Part shown: piece after piece, positions 48,699 through 61,678 of the stretch | Layout of the letters: every line of letters begins with the position of its first letter | How positions within the stretch are numbered: position 1 is the stretch's first letter | DNA from: Hansfordia pulvinata | Lineage: Eukaryota > Ascomycota > Sordariomycetes > Xylariales | Direction: 5' to 3' | Assembly: GCA_006538405.1 (NCBI GenBank) | Contig: BJKQ01000007.1 | Span: 806,001 to 870,000, forward strand | Length of the DNA stretch: 64,000 bases | Translations under genes and position numbers: made by a program | The notes under the pieces: model-generated | What the model saw: only the letters and a program-made list of their open reading frames with translations | Databases searched by the model: none | Told to the model about the DNA's origin: nothing

Positions 48699-51600
48699 TC
48701 ACAAGGAAGTCTCCCACGTATTGAACACCTCGTTGAGCCACGTGTCGTCCATCATGTCCATGAAGAGGGGGGTATCGTCTCGTTCATGACCGTCATGGTG
48801 GTGGCATGACCCCCCGCCGCCGCCACCGCCAGCCCCGACGACGGGTCCGTCATGGGCGTGTCCGGATCGTGAGGAGCCCCGCCGCCTAGCGGGTTGTGCT
48901 GCTGCTGCTGATGATGATGATGCCCGCCGCCCATGTCGACGATCGGGTTCGTGTTCGTCGTCGTCGTCGCCCCCGCCGCCATCCCGGCCGGTCCCATGAC
49001 CGCGGCGGCCGAGGCATCACCAACACCACCGGCATCAGCAGCACCGCCAGCAGCAGAGGGCGGGATCGCGCCCGCCTGCTCAAACGCCGCCCTCCAGACA
49101 GACGAGGTCCCGCGCAGGCCCTGCGACGCCTTGCACCACATGCTGGCGTCCTCGGAGCCGCTCCCCGCGGCGCGGTTCTGCTGGTCGGCCGGCCCCCCCT
49201 CCTGCCCCTCGGCGCCGCCGCCGCCGCCGCCTCCCGCCAGGGCCGCCACCTCGCCCATGCGCACCGACGCCCGCTCGATCGTCGAGATCAGGTCTACCTC
49301 GCGGTGCACCGCCGTGCGGTCCAGCGCCGGGTCCGCGTCGCCCACCGACAGCCGGTAGAGGATCTGGGTGAAGCGCTAAGAGGAAGTCAGTATTTTGTTG
49401 TCACTCTTGCTTCTCTCAAGTTCTTTTCATTTTCATCTTTCTTTCGCTCCGTTGTGTGTGTGCATTTGTGTGGGTGTATACAGAGCAAGGTTGAGCAGGG
49501 TTGATAGGAAGAAAAGGGGGAAGGAAGGGCGGGGGGGGGGGGGGGGGGTTTGTTTTTCCGTACCGAAAAATGTAGAAGGACGGGGAAGCTGGCCCCGCGC
49601 AGCTCCTCGGTCGGCGTCTCGAACCAGATGTTGCGGTAGCGCCGGGCCGCCGACAGGCAGGCCTGGTAGCACTCGATCCGGAAGCCGTCCACGCGGCCGG
49701 GCATGATGGAGGGCGGCGACGCCGAGTCGTGCTCCCCGTGCAGCGGCAGGTCGTTGATCAGCATCTCGGCGATGCAGAGGCAGGACCGGATGGGTCCTGA
49801 CGCGGTGTGTCAGACTGACGAAGCAACGGGGAATGAAGATAAAGAGAGAGAGACGAGAAGAAAAGGAGATAAAAGTCGGCGAAGAATATCGGAAAGGACT
49901 CACGGTTCTCCCGCACCGACTCCGGCAGCTCTCTCTTGGCAGCTTCCAGGTTGCCCTTGAGCGCCCGGAAGTACATGACCGCGGGGGCCGCTGGTTGCTG
50001 AAGCTGTCGAAGTTGGGGTTGTTGACCCAGAGGGCAAAGATGTCGTCCAGGACCTTGTGAACCTTGACTAGCGCCACGAGCACGTCGTCGCCAGGGCACT
50101 CGCCGTCCTTGCTGAGCTGCTCCAGACACTCGTCCATGTACGGGGTCCAGCGCATGTGCTGGTCGCGGAGGAAAGAGGCATTGCTGGAGTGTTTCGTCAA
50201 TATAATACATAATATGACTACCCACACAAGAAAACAACTTGGGGACATAAAATCCGTCTCCAGTATGGAGAGAAGAATAGTGGCAGAGTTGTGCCGAGGC
50301 CTCGGAAGACAGGGGGTGAGATGAGCCAACACTCACTTTGACATGATGACAAAGGTGGCCAAGACAGCCCTGCGATCGTCGCTTGTGCGCACACTGGAGG
50401 TGTTCATCCTCGGATACGCGTAGTTCCTGAAGCAGTTGACCTCTTTCTGCAAACCCCACCCACCGGTTAGCATGAGCAGCGCGTCGTCAACACGACCTAG
50501 TTGGCAAAGGAAGAGCAACAGCAAGCGGGGGTTGAGACGGACCGTGTTCTCAAAGGGCCGCCGGTCGATTCGCAAGTCGGTCAACAGCGCCGTAGCCGCG
50601 TGCCCAAAGGCGACCATGAAGGGCTTGTTGCGCACGTGGTACATGCCCCTGAGCGTCGTTGTTAGCAGTCTCTTTCTCTCTCTCTCTCTCTCTTCTTCCC
50701 TCTTCTGCCCGCGCTTACCATCCCAGAAATACAAGAAGGCTCTGCATGAGGTCCATGCTGCGCTCCGACTGGACGAGGAACTGCGTCGAGAAGGCCTGCT
50801 TCCACTGCTGGCACAGCTCGACCGTCCGCTGCGTGCTCTTGGAGACAGTCGAGAGGATTATCAGCCACAGCAGCGGCTTGGACTGTCTCAGCTGCTCCGC
50901 ACTAGAATACCTCGGGCCCGCATCACGTCAGCTTGCTATATCTTGAAACCCCGAAACAAGCGCCAAAAAAGGAGGGAATGGAGGGCAATGGCGGCGGGCA
51001 ACTGCATGCAGATGGACTCACGTGACTTCAGGGGCGAGGTGGAAGCAGGGGAAGTTGGGGAGGAACGTGTCGCGGAACAGAGCCAGGCTCTCCTCCGCTT
51101 GCGCGGGCGAGACGCTGTCGGCGGCCGAGGGCACGAGGTGATGATGATGGCTGTTGCCGCCGGCGATGGTAGACGTAGGCGTCGGGTACGACGAGCCGCT
51201 GAGTGGAGGCTCCGAGGGCGGCCCCGCACCACCGCCGCTGCTGCTCCGGTTCTGGAACGTAAAGTGCTCCTGCGCCGTCAGGCGTCGGCCCTGCTCGTCG
51301 ACGTCCTGAGTATCCAGGCTCCCACGCACCGACCTCGTGAGACTGGCGATCCGCGAGACGACCGACGCCGGCAGGGCACCACCGTCGTCGTCGTCGTCGT
51401 CGTCGTCATCGTCGTCATCGCCGTTGCCGGAGGGGGAAGTAGCAGAAGAGGAAGCCCCAGCGCCACGACCACGACCACGACCGCCTCCTCCCACCACTCC
51501 AGAGGTGCTGCCGCTGCCTTTCCTTTGACCTTGCTGCTTCTGCTGCAACTTGAGCAGCGACACAATATCGTCCAGCTTCTCCTCGAGCTGCTGAGCCGCA

Positions 51601-51848
51601 TTCTTATCCGGACTCCTCGCGGCAACGGCAGCAGCGGCAGCAGTTCTCTTGGCAGACGACGACGACGAGATCCCCGCGGCCCCGCTGCCTCGCTTGCGCA
51701 CCGTCACCGAGGGCACGCAGGGGCGGCCCAGGCGGCTGCACCGCTCGCAGGCCTGGGCGCCCGCGCGCGAGATGCACTTGCACTTGGCCTTGCTGCAGTT
51801 GTGGCACGCCTGCCCGTACGGGGCCGCGACCCGCTGCGCCGACTCCAT
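48699..51848 (-). CDS. Zn2Cys6 fungal transcription factor, seven exons
   Basis: Minus-strand exons 51022-51848, 50719-50901, 50543-50648, 50337-50446, 49904-50183, 49564-49796 and 48699-49375. The N-terminus carries a complete binuclear zinc cluster, spaced C-x2-C-x6-C-x8-C-x2-C-x6-C (residues about 15-44), with basic residues between. A helical linker (QQLEEKLDDIVSLLKLQQ) could dimerise, and an Asp12 run follows. The middle exons match the fungal-specific transcription factor region (WLIILSTVSKSTQ, YHVRNKPFMVAFGHAA, RWTPYMDECLEQL). The C-terminus, rich in Gly, His, Thr and Met, ends in FMDMMDDTWLNEVF, typical of such regulators. Two single-base losses break frame, at 49980-49992 and in the run at 48767-48772. 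With both the protein is 805 aa. It lies upstream of the MFS gene on the same strand, so it may regulate it. Confidence 0.85.
49531..49548. repeat. G18 homopolymer in a transcription-factor intron
   Basis: It lies in the intron 49376-49563, close to its donor. Confidence 0.9.
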
Positions 51849-52904
51849 TCAGAAAAAGGGGCGAGGACCCCTTATGCTAGAGGCACCCCAAGACTGTATG
51901 TAAGCTACATGTGTGGATGAGGACGTGTGTGTACCTCGCCGTCAGATGGAGAATCCCGTCAGGCGTAGGCAGGGCAGAGAATAATCACCAGTGGTACCTA
52001 CTTACCTCCTAATCCCCGGGGTCACGAATCAACCATGCAAGCAAGGTATGCAAAACAACGCGAGCAATCAGACGGAGCAAGCAGGCTTGGCTCGGGAACG
52101 GAGTTGGGGAGACAGCCGTGTCCGGGGCGGCGGCTGAGTGGTGCTGCGTGTCTGCGAGTGTCGTAAAAGCGGCGCGCGTGGGAGTGGGTGTCTGCCGGGG
52201 CGAGACACCGGGATTGGGAATCCGGAACGGCGACTCGGAAGCCGGAGAGTGACCACGACGACGAGGGCGGCGTTGGACGACGCAAGGGGAGGGGTCGAAA
52301 TCTCCAATCGTCGACTGCAGGGAACTGTTGAGCGTACGAGTAGACGACAGGCCTCCGAAAGGGCGGTGCGGCGCAGAGTACGGTAGGTTCGAGTTGGTAG
52401 GTCGGGAGGTAGTGCCCAGATAGTTCGGGGCGGCGGCGGGATTCGCAGCCTTGAATCGCGAATCCCGTGCCTACAGGGATCGTCTCCGCGCTAGAGCCCT
52501 GGGCGGATTATGAATCAGACTGCGCAGACGCCGCCACCCGGACCCCGTTCTCCAGCTCCAGCTTCCCAGCTCATCGCCCTCGTTTGCGCTGGAGCCCGCC
52601 AACAAGGATTCCTCCGCAACCTGCCAACCCCGTACGCGGCACGCGCCATCCGCGCATCGAATCACCACCTTGTTCGTCACACGACATCACGGGGCACTAC
52701 ATTCACCACCAATAATCTCCATCACACGTGAAAAGTAAACTCGCAATGTTGACCTAATCTAGTCCAATCTGTGTGCTCGACCCAACGGTGAGATTCAGGA
52801 CAGCCACCGGCCGGGCCGTCCAGGTCAAACAAACCCTCCACGGCAACTCGCCCACCAGACCTATACAACGACGATGACGACAAGACAAACAAGAGCCGCT
52901 AGGC
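51849..52904. other. Spacer between Zn2Cys6 gene and acrB-like gene
   Basis: Promoter of the transcription factor on the left and 3' region of the acrB-like gene on the right. The spacer motif occurs at 52335-52342. No supportable gene. Confidence 0.55.
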
Positions 52905-55882
52905 TCACGGCGGAGGACTCGTAGGGTCACGCAGACTGCCGTCCCCAATACTGCCGTCTCCACCGCTGCCACTGCCCTCGCTGCCCAGCTCATACTCGCC
53001 ATACCGACCCTGGTAAGCGTACGGGTTCGAAGCAAAGTCGCCAGCTGGGTGACGCGAGCCCGGACGCCCGTTCTTCCCCTCGTCTCCGTGGCCGCTGTCC
53101 TGGGTGAAGCCGGAAACATCACTCAGCATCGACGAGGAACGGCCCCGCGACTTGGTCGCGGGACGCGCCGGCGTCATTGAGGCCGACTGAGGTGTGAAGG
53201 CCGGAGCCAGAGGCGACGGTCCCCACATGGACGACTTGAAAGTCCCGTTGTTCCACGCCGCCGGGGCGGCGTTCGGCTCGAACGGCGCCGTCTGCGGGGC
53301 GGCATGGAGCTGGGCGGCGGAGCTGGCGGGAGAAAAGTGACTGGCTGGGTCGGGGAACTCGTACGAGGCCGCATAGGCGTACGCGGCTTGCTGCTGCGAG
53401 TGGAAGGCGTCGAGCTCGGCCTTGAGTCCCATGTTCTCCTGCTCCTGGTGCTGAATGCGAGCCTCGTTGTCCTGGATCCTGTGCACCAGCTCGCTCTCCA
53501 CGCCGGCAATGTCGTGCTGGTACGTCTCCCTGGCTTGCCGCCTGCGCTCCGCCTCGTCGAGCCCACGAGCATTCGCGTCCGCGATGCGCGCGTACTCCCC
53601 ATCCACCTTGGCAATGCGAGTGGTCAGCTTGTTGCGTCGAGCTTGCAGGCTGGCCTTCTCCTCGTCCAGGGTTTTGGTGCCGTTGTCCACAGAGGTCTGG
53701 AAGCTCTTGAAGGCTGCGATGGCACCGTCGTACTTGGCCTTTTCATTGTTCCAGGCGGATTGCTTGGCCTTCCATGCCGATCGCAACGACTCGGGAATCG
53801 ATTCGAAATCCTTGAGCTCGGCCTCGAGGGTTTGGATCGCCTGCTCCGCCTGCTTCTGCTGGGTCGAGTTCTGCTGGATTTTCTGACGGAGCTTGTCGTC
53901 GCCCGTGCCTGCAGACTGGACGGCCGTGGAGAGCTTTTCGTTTTCCTTCTTCATGCCGTTGGTCTTGCGGTGGTACTCCTTGCGCGATGCCTTCTGCCGG
54001 GCTTTCTCCTCCGCCAGCTTGGCTTCGGCTGCCGCGATGGAGGTCTTGAGGGTTGTCGTGGGCGAGTCCGGACGGAGCGATCGCTGATTTGACGGCTTGC
54101 TGGAAACGGAGTCGACAATCGCAAACTTGGCCTGGGCGGTCCTGACGCTGGTCGAGAAAATGACCTCCTGAGTGGCAGTACTGACAAATTCGCATTCGTA
54201 ATTGGAGACGGGGGTCAGACCATAAATGTCGCCGCTCCATTTGACGCCTTGGCCGTAGTCGTCCTCGGGATTCTCGACGGCGGTCATCCGCGTCGGCTGC
54301 CATACAGCGTTGTTGACTCGCACGTAAAAGGGCTTGGTTAGGTCGTATCGACAGTCGTCCTCGGGTTCGTCCTGCAGAGGTTGGGCGGGGAAGTAGCTCG
54401 TGTTGAAGCAGACCTCGTCGCATCCAACGTATGAAATCCATATCTGCTCGGGTTCGGCGTTGAAAGGCGCGTTGCCCAGATTGTGGATATCCGTCGCGTT
54501 GGAGCCAGCAGACTCGGATGCTGCATGCGTGAGTTCGTATTCCTTGACAACAACAATCTTGGTGCTGGCCAGGGCGGCCCAGAGAGGCTGTTTGTTTCTG
54601 ATTTGCGCGCTTTGTTTTCTTTTCTTTTTCGTCGTTAAAGCATTCGAGTTTTGCAGAGACGCCGCGTCACTACTATCGGGGGTCGAGAATCCGGCATCTT
54701 GTTCGGTATTGTAGCTTTTGCCAGCTTCGGGATCGGCAGCGCTCTTGGCCAGGTCGTCACGGCGCTCGCGTCGCAGATACCAATCGCGGATGTACTTGAC
54801 GAGCCCCTGGGTCAAGATATGAATGGCCAGAATGCTCCTAGCCCAGCCGAACCACCCAGACCGGACCTTGTCGTAGCCTCGCAGCGAGTCGATGGATTCG
54901 AAAGGGTCGTCGATATCGGGCACCATGAAGCGGCTGGAACCAAGCAGATAGCCGACGGGCGAGTACTTCATCCGGGAGTGGCGCAGGATGTGAGAGAGGA
55001 CAATCATGCTCAAGCAGACCAGCGTGTTCTTCATGGAACCGCCATCTCGAGAGCTGGATCCGCCACCAAGCCCCAGGGCAATCACCATTTGAGCCAAGTC
55101 GAGAATGACATGCTGAACGGGACCCCACAGGAACAACCAGATGAGAAGAACAATGCCGTCGACGCAGATGACAGTGGCCAGGGAGGGGGCTCCGAGGTTC
55201 CACTCAAAGACATCGCTGAAGGTCAAGCCGTTGCTGGCCGTAACGAAGGTGAGCAGAGTGAAGAGCATGTAGATGCCTGACAGAGCGATGGGAGGTATCT
55301 GCATGAGAATGATGAGAATGGCGATGGTGTCCTGCAGGGGACAAGAGCGTAGAACAGTGAGGGCAAAGTCGAGAGGGCCAGGGTCGCGGTGAACGTTGGA
55401 GTTCTTGGTGGCGTTGACGTCGATTCTGCGGTGGCACTCCTGGGTCAGACCGTTGACGTGCGAGTTGTACGACTCGTTGGACGACGACTCGGAGTAGCCA
55501 CCGACAGAGGACCGGCGCAAGGACTCAGTGTTCCTGTGCTCCGGCGCCATGTCGGCTAGCGGGTTCTTGTGGTAGCCGTTGGTGTGGGGAGGTGTCGTGG
55601 GCGCAGAAGCAGGCGACAGAGGGGCGGCATCGTCAGCAGAGTGCGTGAGAACGCCGTTCGAAGAAGGCGACTGCTGACTAAAGTGGGAGCAGTGGTTGTA
55701 TTGGTGGAACTGCTGCGCCTGCTGCTGCTGCTGCTGCTGTTGCTGCGGCGGTTGCTGTGGCGGTTGCGGCTGCTGCTTCAGAGTGCGCTTGGCGGACCTA
55801 CCAGGCCATTTTCATGCCGGGTATCGCGGTTGGTGCTCGAGGCGCCCTGCTGTCTCTTTGCCGGGGCGGAAGCACGTGGCAT
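52905..55882 (-). CDS. acrB: AcrB-type ubiquitination network signalling protein
   Basis: This resembles Aspergillus nidulans AcrB, a membrane and coiled-coil protein genetically linked to the CreB/CreD ubiquitination network, carbon catabolite repression and acriflavine resistance. A polyQ and Pro-rich N-terminus is followed by RDPGPLDFALTVLRSCPLQD and membrane segments (TIAILIILMQIPPIALSGIYML, LATVICVDGIVLLIWLFLW). A middle domain follows (PEQIWISYVGCDEVCFNTSYFP, KPFYVRVNNAVWQPTRM, WSGDIYGLTPVSNYECEFVST). Then comes a long coiled coil (about residues 600-820). The tail is Ser/Pro/Gly-rich. The best start (MPRASAPAKRQQG at 55882) is one frame away from the polyQ segment, with the break at about 55788-55802. 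One missing base gives 992 aa, close to the family length, but a GTAGGT at the break could instead be an intron donor. Confidence 0.85.
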
Positions 55883-58800
55883 ACGCTCGAGGAGTTGCTG
55901 AAGCCGACCCAGAAGCGTGTTCCGAGCCAGTCAGCCAACGGGGTGGGAGGGATGCGATGGGGACTGTTCAGCCGGGCGGCGTGGATTGCGTGAGTCGACC
56001 CAGTGAGCGCAACTGCAAAGGGAACTGGGCTCGGGAGAAGGTGAGGCGGATGAGAGCCTGTTGACGCGGCGGTGGTGGTTGACGGACGGGCGGTCGGAAT
56101 GGTGTTGTGTGGCGCGCGGCGGCGTTGCAGCACCAGCGTCAGAACCCCCTCCTCCACTTCTGGTAGATGTGTCGGTGCCGAGGCGTCTCCAGTCGAGACG
56201 CGTGCCGTTGAAGCTCTCGAGGGTGTTGGAATGCCGCACACGGCCAGTGAGGTCGAGCAGGCTGGAGTGGTTTGGTGATGGAGTGGACACGAAAGTGACC
56301 TGTGCGAGCGGCTCGGCAGAAGTTGAGAGGTGCAGCCCAGGATGGGTGCATGTAGGTACTCCGGTACAGGCAGCACTCATCCCCAGGACATGCATTCATT
56401 GTGCCCGGTCTTGCTGGCGCTCCTTCGGCTGAGGTACTTGTACCCGCTATCGCGCCAAAACGAGGTCTGTGTGTGGTCTAGGTACGTACTGCAAACGCCT
56501 TCCGCCTGCTAGTCTCACGGTCTTGCGGCGCTGCGGCGGGCGCCGCGGTTCCGCGATCCAGGGCAGCACCTTCCTTAGTCGCGACTACCCGGGCCCCTGC
56601 TTCCTGAAAGTGTCTACCTCAGGCAGGAGTAGCCTCGGGCTGACCATGACCTCGAGTCAGTGGGGGAACGGCTGCTCGATAGCGCCAGCTCTATCGTATC
56701 GTCTGCGAGAAAGCTACCTCCCTGAAGGTACCGGCCCAAGCACGCCAGGGGACGTCAAACCGGTACATGCTTGTGGTGGCCCTGAGCCGCTACTTGGCCG
56801 CGGCACGCTACCAGATAGCTGAGGTCGTGACTGGACGAGGAGCCAGCGCTACAGGGGAGACCTGCGCGCCCCTGAACGCTGGATTCTGCCCGCCCACTCA
56901 GAGTGGTCCAGTGCATTAGATGAGATGTGGTGCTCGCACACGGGCGGAGAAGCCCGGTTTCTGCACTGATTTCGCCCACTGCCGCTCCAGCCTTCAACTA
57001 CTCATCTCGACCGCCAGCGCCGGCACGTCGGGGTACCTATTAAATGGACCACTTTGTATGGCGGCCACCGGAATATTCCTCAAGACGGGACTGATGTGTA
57101 CTCGTACGAACACCTTACCGTGAGGTGCTTGCATCAGGATAAGACGGGACGCTGGCGAAATTGCAGCTGAGTCCCATCCCGAAGCCCCGGCTCGGCAGAC
57201 TTGCCCAAGGAAAATGAGCAGACTCGGTCCGGTCGTCCGCTGCGTCCAGCAGGCTCCATAGCGCGAGTCTGTCCTGGAACCAGCATCGCTATCTGACCGC
57301 GCCAGATCCATCGTCAGCAAGGATCCAGCATCTGTGCGAGTCACCAGGCTGCTCTGACCTGCAACGGGGCTGCTGACAGAAAGACGCACCCGTCGCGGAG
57401 ATGGGACCAATGCGGGTGTTCTCCAAGCCATACACGCACCACGAGAAGACTACCACGAAGAGACTCTCGTACCACGAAGACACTTGAAGATTTTGCCATG
57501 TGTCCCAAATGAGGCTAGGTGAGCAAGCAGAGAGAGGCCGGCGCCCCTCGGCAGCTGTTCGGCGACTACTCCGTGCTCGCTCCGGGGGTGCTGGATCCAT
57601 ACAGATGTACCTCCAGGGCTACCGTGCAACCTACCCAACATTTCGCAAGTATGTGCGGTCCGCCCTTGGAAACGAAAACGCGATACACTGCCACTCCGAC
57701 TCGGGCGGTTGTAAAGGGCCCGCCCACGCCGCCCAAGCCTATTCCATATCTCCTACTCGCACGCCGAAACGCGAGTATATGTCTGCTTGGCACACAGTCC
57801 TGGCCAGCAACTTCCGGCAGTCTTTGGAGTGCTTCGTCCCAGTGGCACTCGGGATCGTACGCCGCGGCGTGCTGCGGCCTCCTCCATTGACAGGCATTGT
57901 ACTCTGTGCGGTGGCAGCACGGCAGCACAGGCGTGTCAGGGACCACGTGCGGCGAGATGTGTGTGTTTCTTTCCCTGTTCGCTGCGGAGCGCGAGTCTCT
58001 TCATTGGGCCACGATGCTGTCAGGCTTCGTGCGGTGCCCGCATCGTGCCAATCCGGGCCAGCGGCGATTCGCTAGCCGGCGCTGATCTGGTGTGGCCTTG
58101 ACTCGAGGAGCCACCCTCGCGACGTCGGTGCGATTGGGGCGAGCAACCTACTAGCCCAGTGCGGCCGCCGCATACAGCCTGTCTGGCTTTCGGCGGCCTG
58201 AATGCGCTCCTGCTGATCTTGAAGGGTATGTACTCGCAGAGGGCGGGGGGGGTTATTGGCACTCGAGCCAACCTAAGGGTGCCAAGGTTATGCCATGTCG
58301 CGAGACTGCTCATTACCAGGAAAGACTGCCTGGTTTGGCCGCAGGTGGCCCCGTGGCAGCGTGCGGGAGCAAATGCGCCTCGCGGGTGTCGTCATCCAGC
58401 ACGGCGCATGGGGAAGACCCTGAAGACCCCGAGGAGCAGGTGTGTTTATTATTGATGCTATTGCCCCGGATTCCCCGGCCGCGGCGTGAAAAGAGAAAAG
58501 GAAGCAAGCCAGGCGCAAAAGCAAGGCTGCATTCCGAGCAGGCCCAGACCTTGCAGGGCCCTGGTGCGTGCCTGCTACGGCGTTGCTGCAGATGGGACGA
58601 GAGATCAAGTCGGACCTGAACGTGAGATGATCGGCTGTACCATGCGGCGGGCTGCAAACGGCTTGCTTTCACGGAGTCTCGGATGGTGCTCGTGGGAGGG
58701 CTCGAGAATGTTCACACGTCGTCAGGTCGATGCGGGGCAGAAGGCAATGCTTGTTTGTGCCCCTCGTCCTCGGCACTCCAGATAGCAGTGGGACGCGTGG

Positions 58801-61637
58801 GTGGACAGCGCGGCTCCCAGGCACTGGAGTGTCAGTGCTAACTTAGTGCCAGTGCTCATGAGCGGGCATCGGTAGAGCTGGTGAGAGAAAACTGGTGGCA
58901 GGTTCTCGTACTTCTGCTACTGAGGCGGATAGATGTGCGCGATGGTGGCGTGGTGGCCAATTTTGGAGCTGGATGCATGGGTTCGACACGATGGTGGCGG
59001 CGGCTGGCTTGGCTGTGGTGAGGGCGGATCTCGAAGGAGGGCCAGCCAGTCAGAGCAACTCATTACCTACTCTACTGCGCTGCCGATCTCTGCCCACCGT
59101 ATCCTAGGTAGCTCTTGGGAACAGGCCCTGTGGACCGTTCTTGACGGAGTGGGTGAGTGTACCGGGACACGCGGGAGCACTCGAACGTGCCTGTACTCCG
59201 TAGACGGAGAAGAGATTCATGGTGGGTGGACGTATTGTTGTGCCACCACGCTCGTTTGCACATCCATACCAGATACACTCGGCACCGCAACTCTCATTTA
59301 CACCTATCGCCTCCCATCAAAAGGGACCTCGAGAGAACGGGGGTTTCCGCCGTTGTATCGTACGGTAGCAGCACCAGGCACTCTCTCTGATTGAGTGAGA
59401 TGTAACCTCTCCGTCCTGAGGTTGGCACGGCTCGTGTCCTTCACGTTTTCACGTTTGCAACCGTGCCCACACTCACGTCCTGAACTAGTCGGAAACCGGT
59501 TAGTGGCCATCGATCGCCATGCCGGCATTTGGACCGCCCAAGACGTGCCAAATTTGTTATTGCATGGAGAAAAGCACCACCCACACACCCACGACACGAC
59601 GACATGAGTCTTGGCGCCTCGCTTCGGTGCACCCACCAGGCCCAGTCGCTTTTCGTGCCACGCGCGCGCGTGAATGCATTCGAATACATCCAATGCACTC
59701 TTGTTGGAGCACGCGTACGAGTGCCCCCTCGGCCATGCATCTCCCAATGCAGAAGTCATCGACAGAGAATGCGAGGAATGCCATGATGCGACATAAGACT
59801 CGCACGGGCATTAGCGAGGCTGCCAGCACAGGCATGCTGCACAGGCAAGTATCGGTATTGACACTACGAGTATCGTACACCTCACGGGCAGGCAGACACA
59901 GCACCCACTGCACGCATCATCACTCGGTCGTGTCTGTCCGCCATGCTCGCTTCTCGGGCTCGGATGCGAAGGCGTCACCACTGAGCGGGCACCCGGGCTG
60001 TTGGATCAGAGTTTTCCCTGCCGAGTGGGACTGTTGTGATTCTTTCGCGTTGGTACTGGTTCCCAAGCACGAGGGCGCTGCCTTGAGGCCTTTTGGGATT
60101 CGCCGGTCTTGGCAGCGCTCCACGCATCGATGTGTCTCAATGGTGCTGTGGCTCTCAGTCTGGCTTCGACCCCGCATGCCCCGATAGATGAAGTGTCCCG
60201 TCATCGTCATTTGTCTCTTTACCCATTTACCTATATGCGTGAAATGAGTACCGCGGATCGACTGCCAGACGTCAAGTTTGGGCCTGTCGACAGTCCGCTA
60301 CCGCTTGGGTACCAGTCGACCTAACCAGTGCGACTGAGAACGATTCTGGTCCGATATGCGGCAGACGACTGGAGACACGCCGAGTCCCAACCTGCTTCCA
60401 TTGACATGTACGAGTACTCTGTAGATACCGACATGGATGCATCCGCTAACGTCACTTCCTGTCCGCAACCGCCAGCCGAACGACGGGCTTCACTGCGCTC
60501 CTCTTCACCGCTCACGATGCCTGCAGGCCCACCACCCTTCATCCCTTCTCGCTCCATTGGAAGTGCCTGACCCTCATGCTGCCTATCCTGTCGTCCCTGT
60601 AGCTGTCAAAAGTCAGCAACATGTGAATGCAGTCTCTCACGTGATCCTCTCTCCCCCACCTCCTTCTCGCATTGGTCACGAACCCTGGAAAGCCCTCGTC
60701 AGACCTCCGGCGATCGGCGTGCTCTGCCACCCAACAGGCCTGGACGAGCCGGCGTCGTTTACCCTCTCCAGCAGCGCCGTCGCGGGATATCGCGGGGCTC
60801 CCAAGATATCCAGGCGAGAAGATCCCCATGTACCTAGGAGGCGGCAGAATTCGACGGCATGTCGACCGGGGTGCCGGCGGGACCAAAATAAAAAATAAAA
60901 TAAAAATAAAAGGAGGGAAATGACAACCCCAAACACACGTACCCGGCAGCTGCAGGCATGAATCACCTCCCGGTCCGGCCCCGACAGGCAGGCCCCCATC
61001 CAGCCGGCCAAGCAGGCTGAAGCCCGCGGGGTGGCGGCAGGTTGGGTCATGCAGCCACACGCGGCATCCGGCGAGGGGTCTGCTGCTGCTGCTGCCGCCG
61101 CCTCTCTCGCCCTCGTCTGCCGCTCCCTCGTCGATCGCCCCCGGCATGTCGCGAGTATTCGTACGAGGGTAGGTAGGTAGGTAGGCATGCTCGACGAGGC
61201 AGCTTCTCCCCAGCCGCCGCCTCTCCAACGATGGATCACCAGCATGCCGCACGGGCATTGCGGGGTATTTCGACCACCTCTCCGTCCCCGCCTGGAGAGG
61301 CGGCTGCTCTGTGAGGTAGGCAAGCGATAATACCTGCACTTCCGTAGGAGTACGAGCCTTACGTGCGGCAAATGCGTGTAGTCCCGCGCCATGCGGATAA
61401 GGTGTGATCAAGCATGATAGGTTGGGCTCTTCTCTTTTATTTTCCCCACGGACGATCAAGACCCCCTCCATCCAGCCAATGGCAGACACGTCCCAGGGTG
61501 GCCGAAAAATCGCAACCCCGGCGTTGTGGTACTCGTAGTACAGCCGTTTGCGGGAATCCCACATCAGCCCCCTGTCGCCCATTGCATCGACATGGTCTAC
61601 GGGGCGGGCGGAGGAAAGAAATACCCATGCCGTTCTC

Positions 61638-61678
<41 letters not shown>

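Noticed and set aside
60539..61582. 347-codon minus-strand frame
   Set aside because: It translates TACC and CAG microsatellites and an AT-rich stretch, has no domain or consistent composition, and no plausible promoter or intron pattern.
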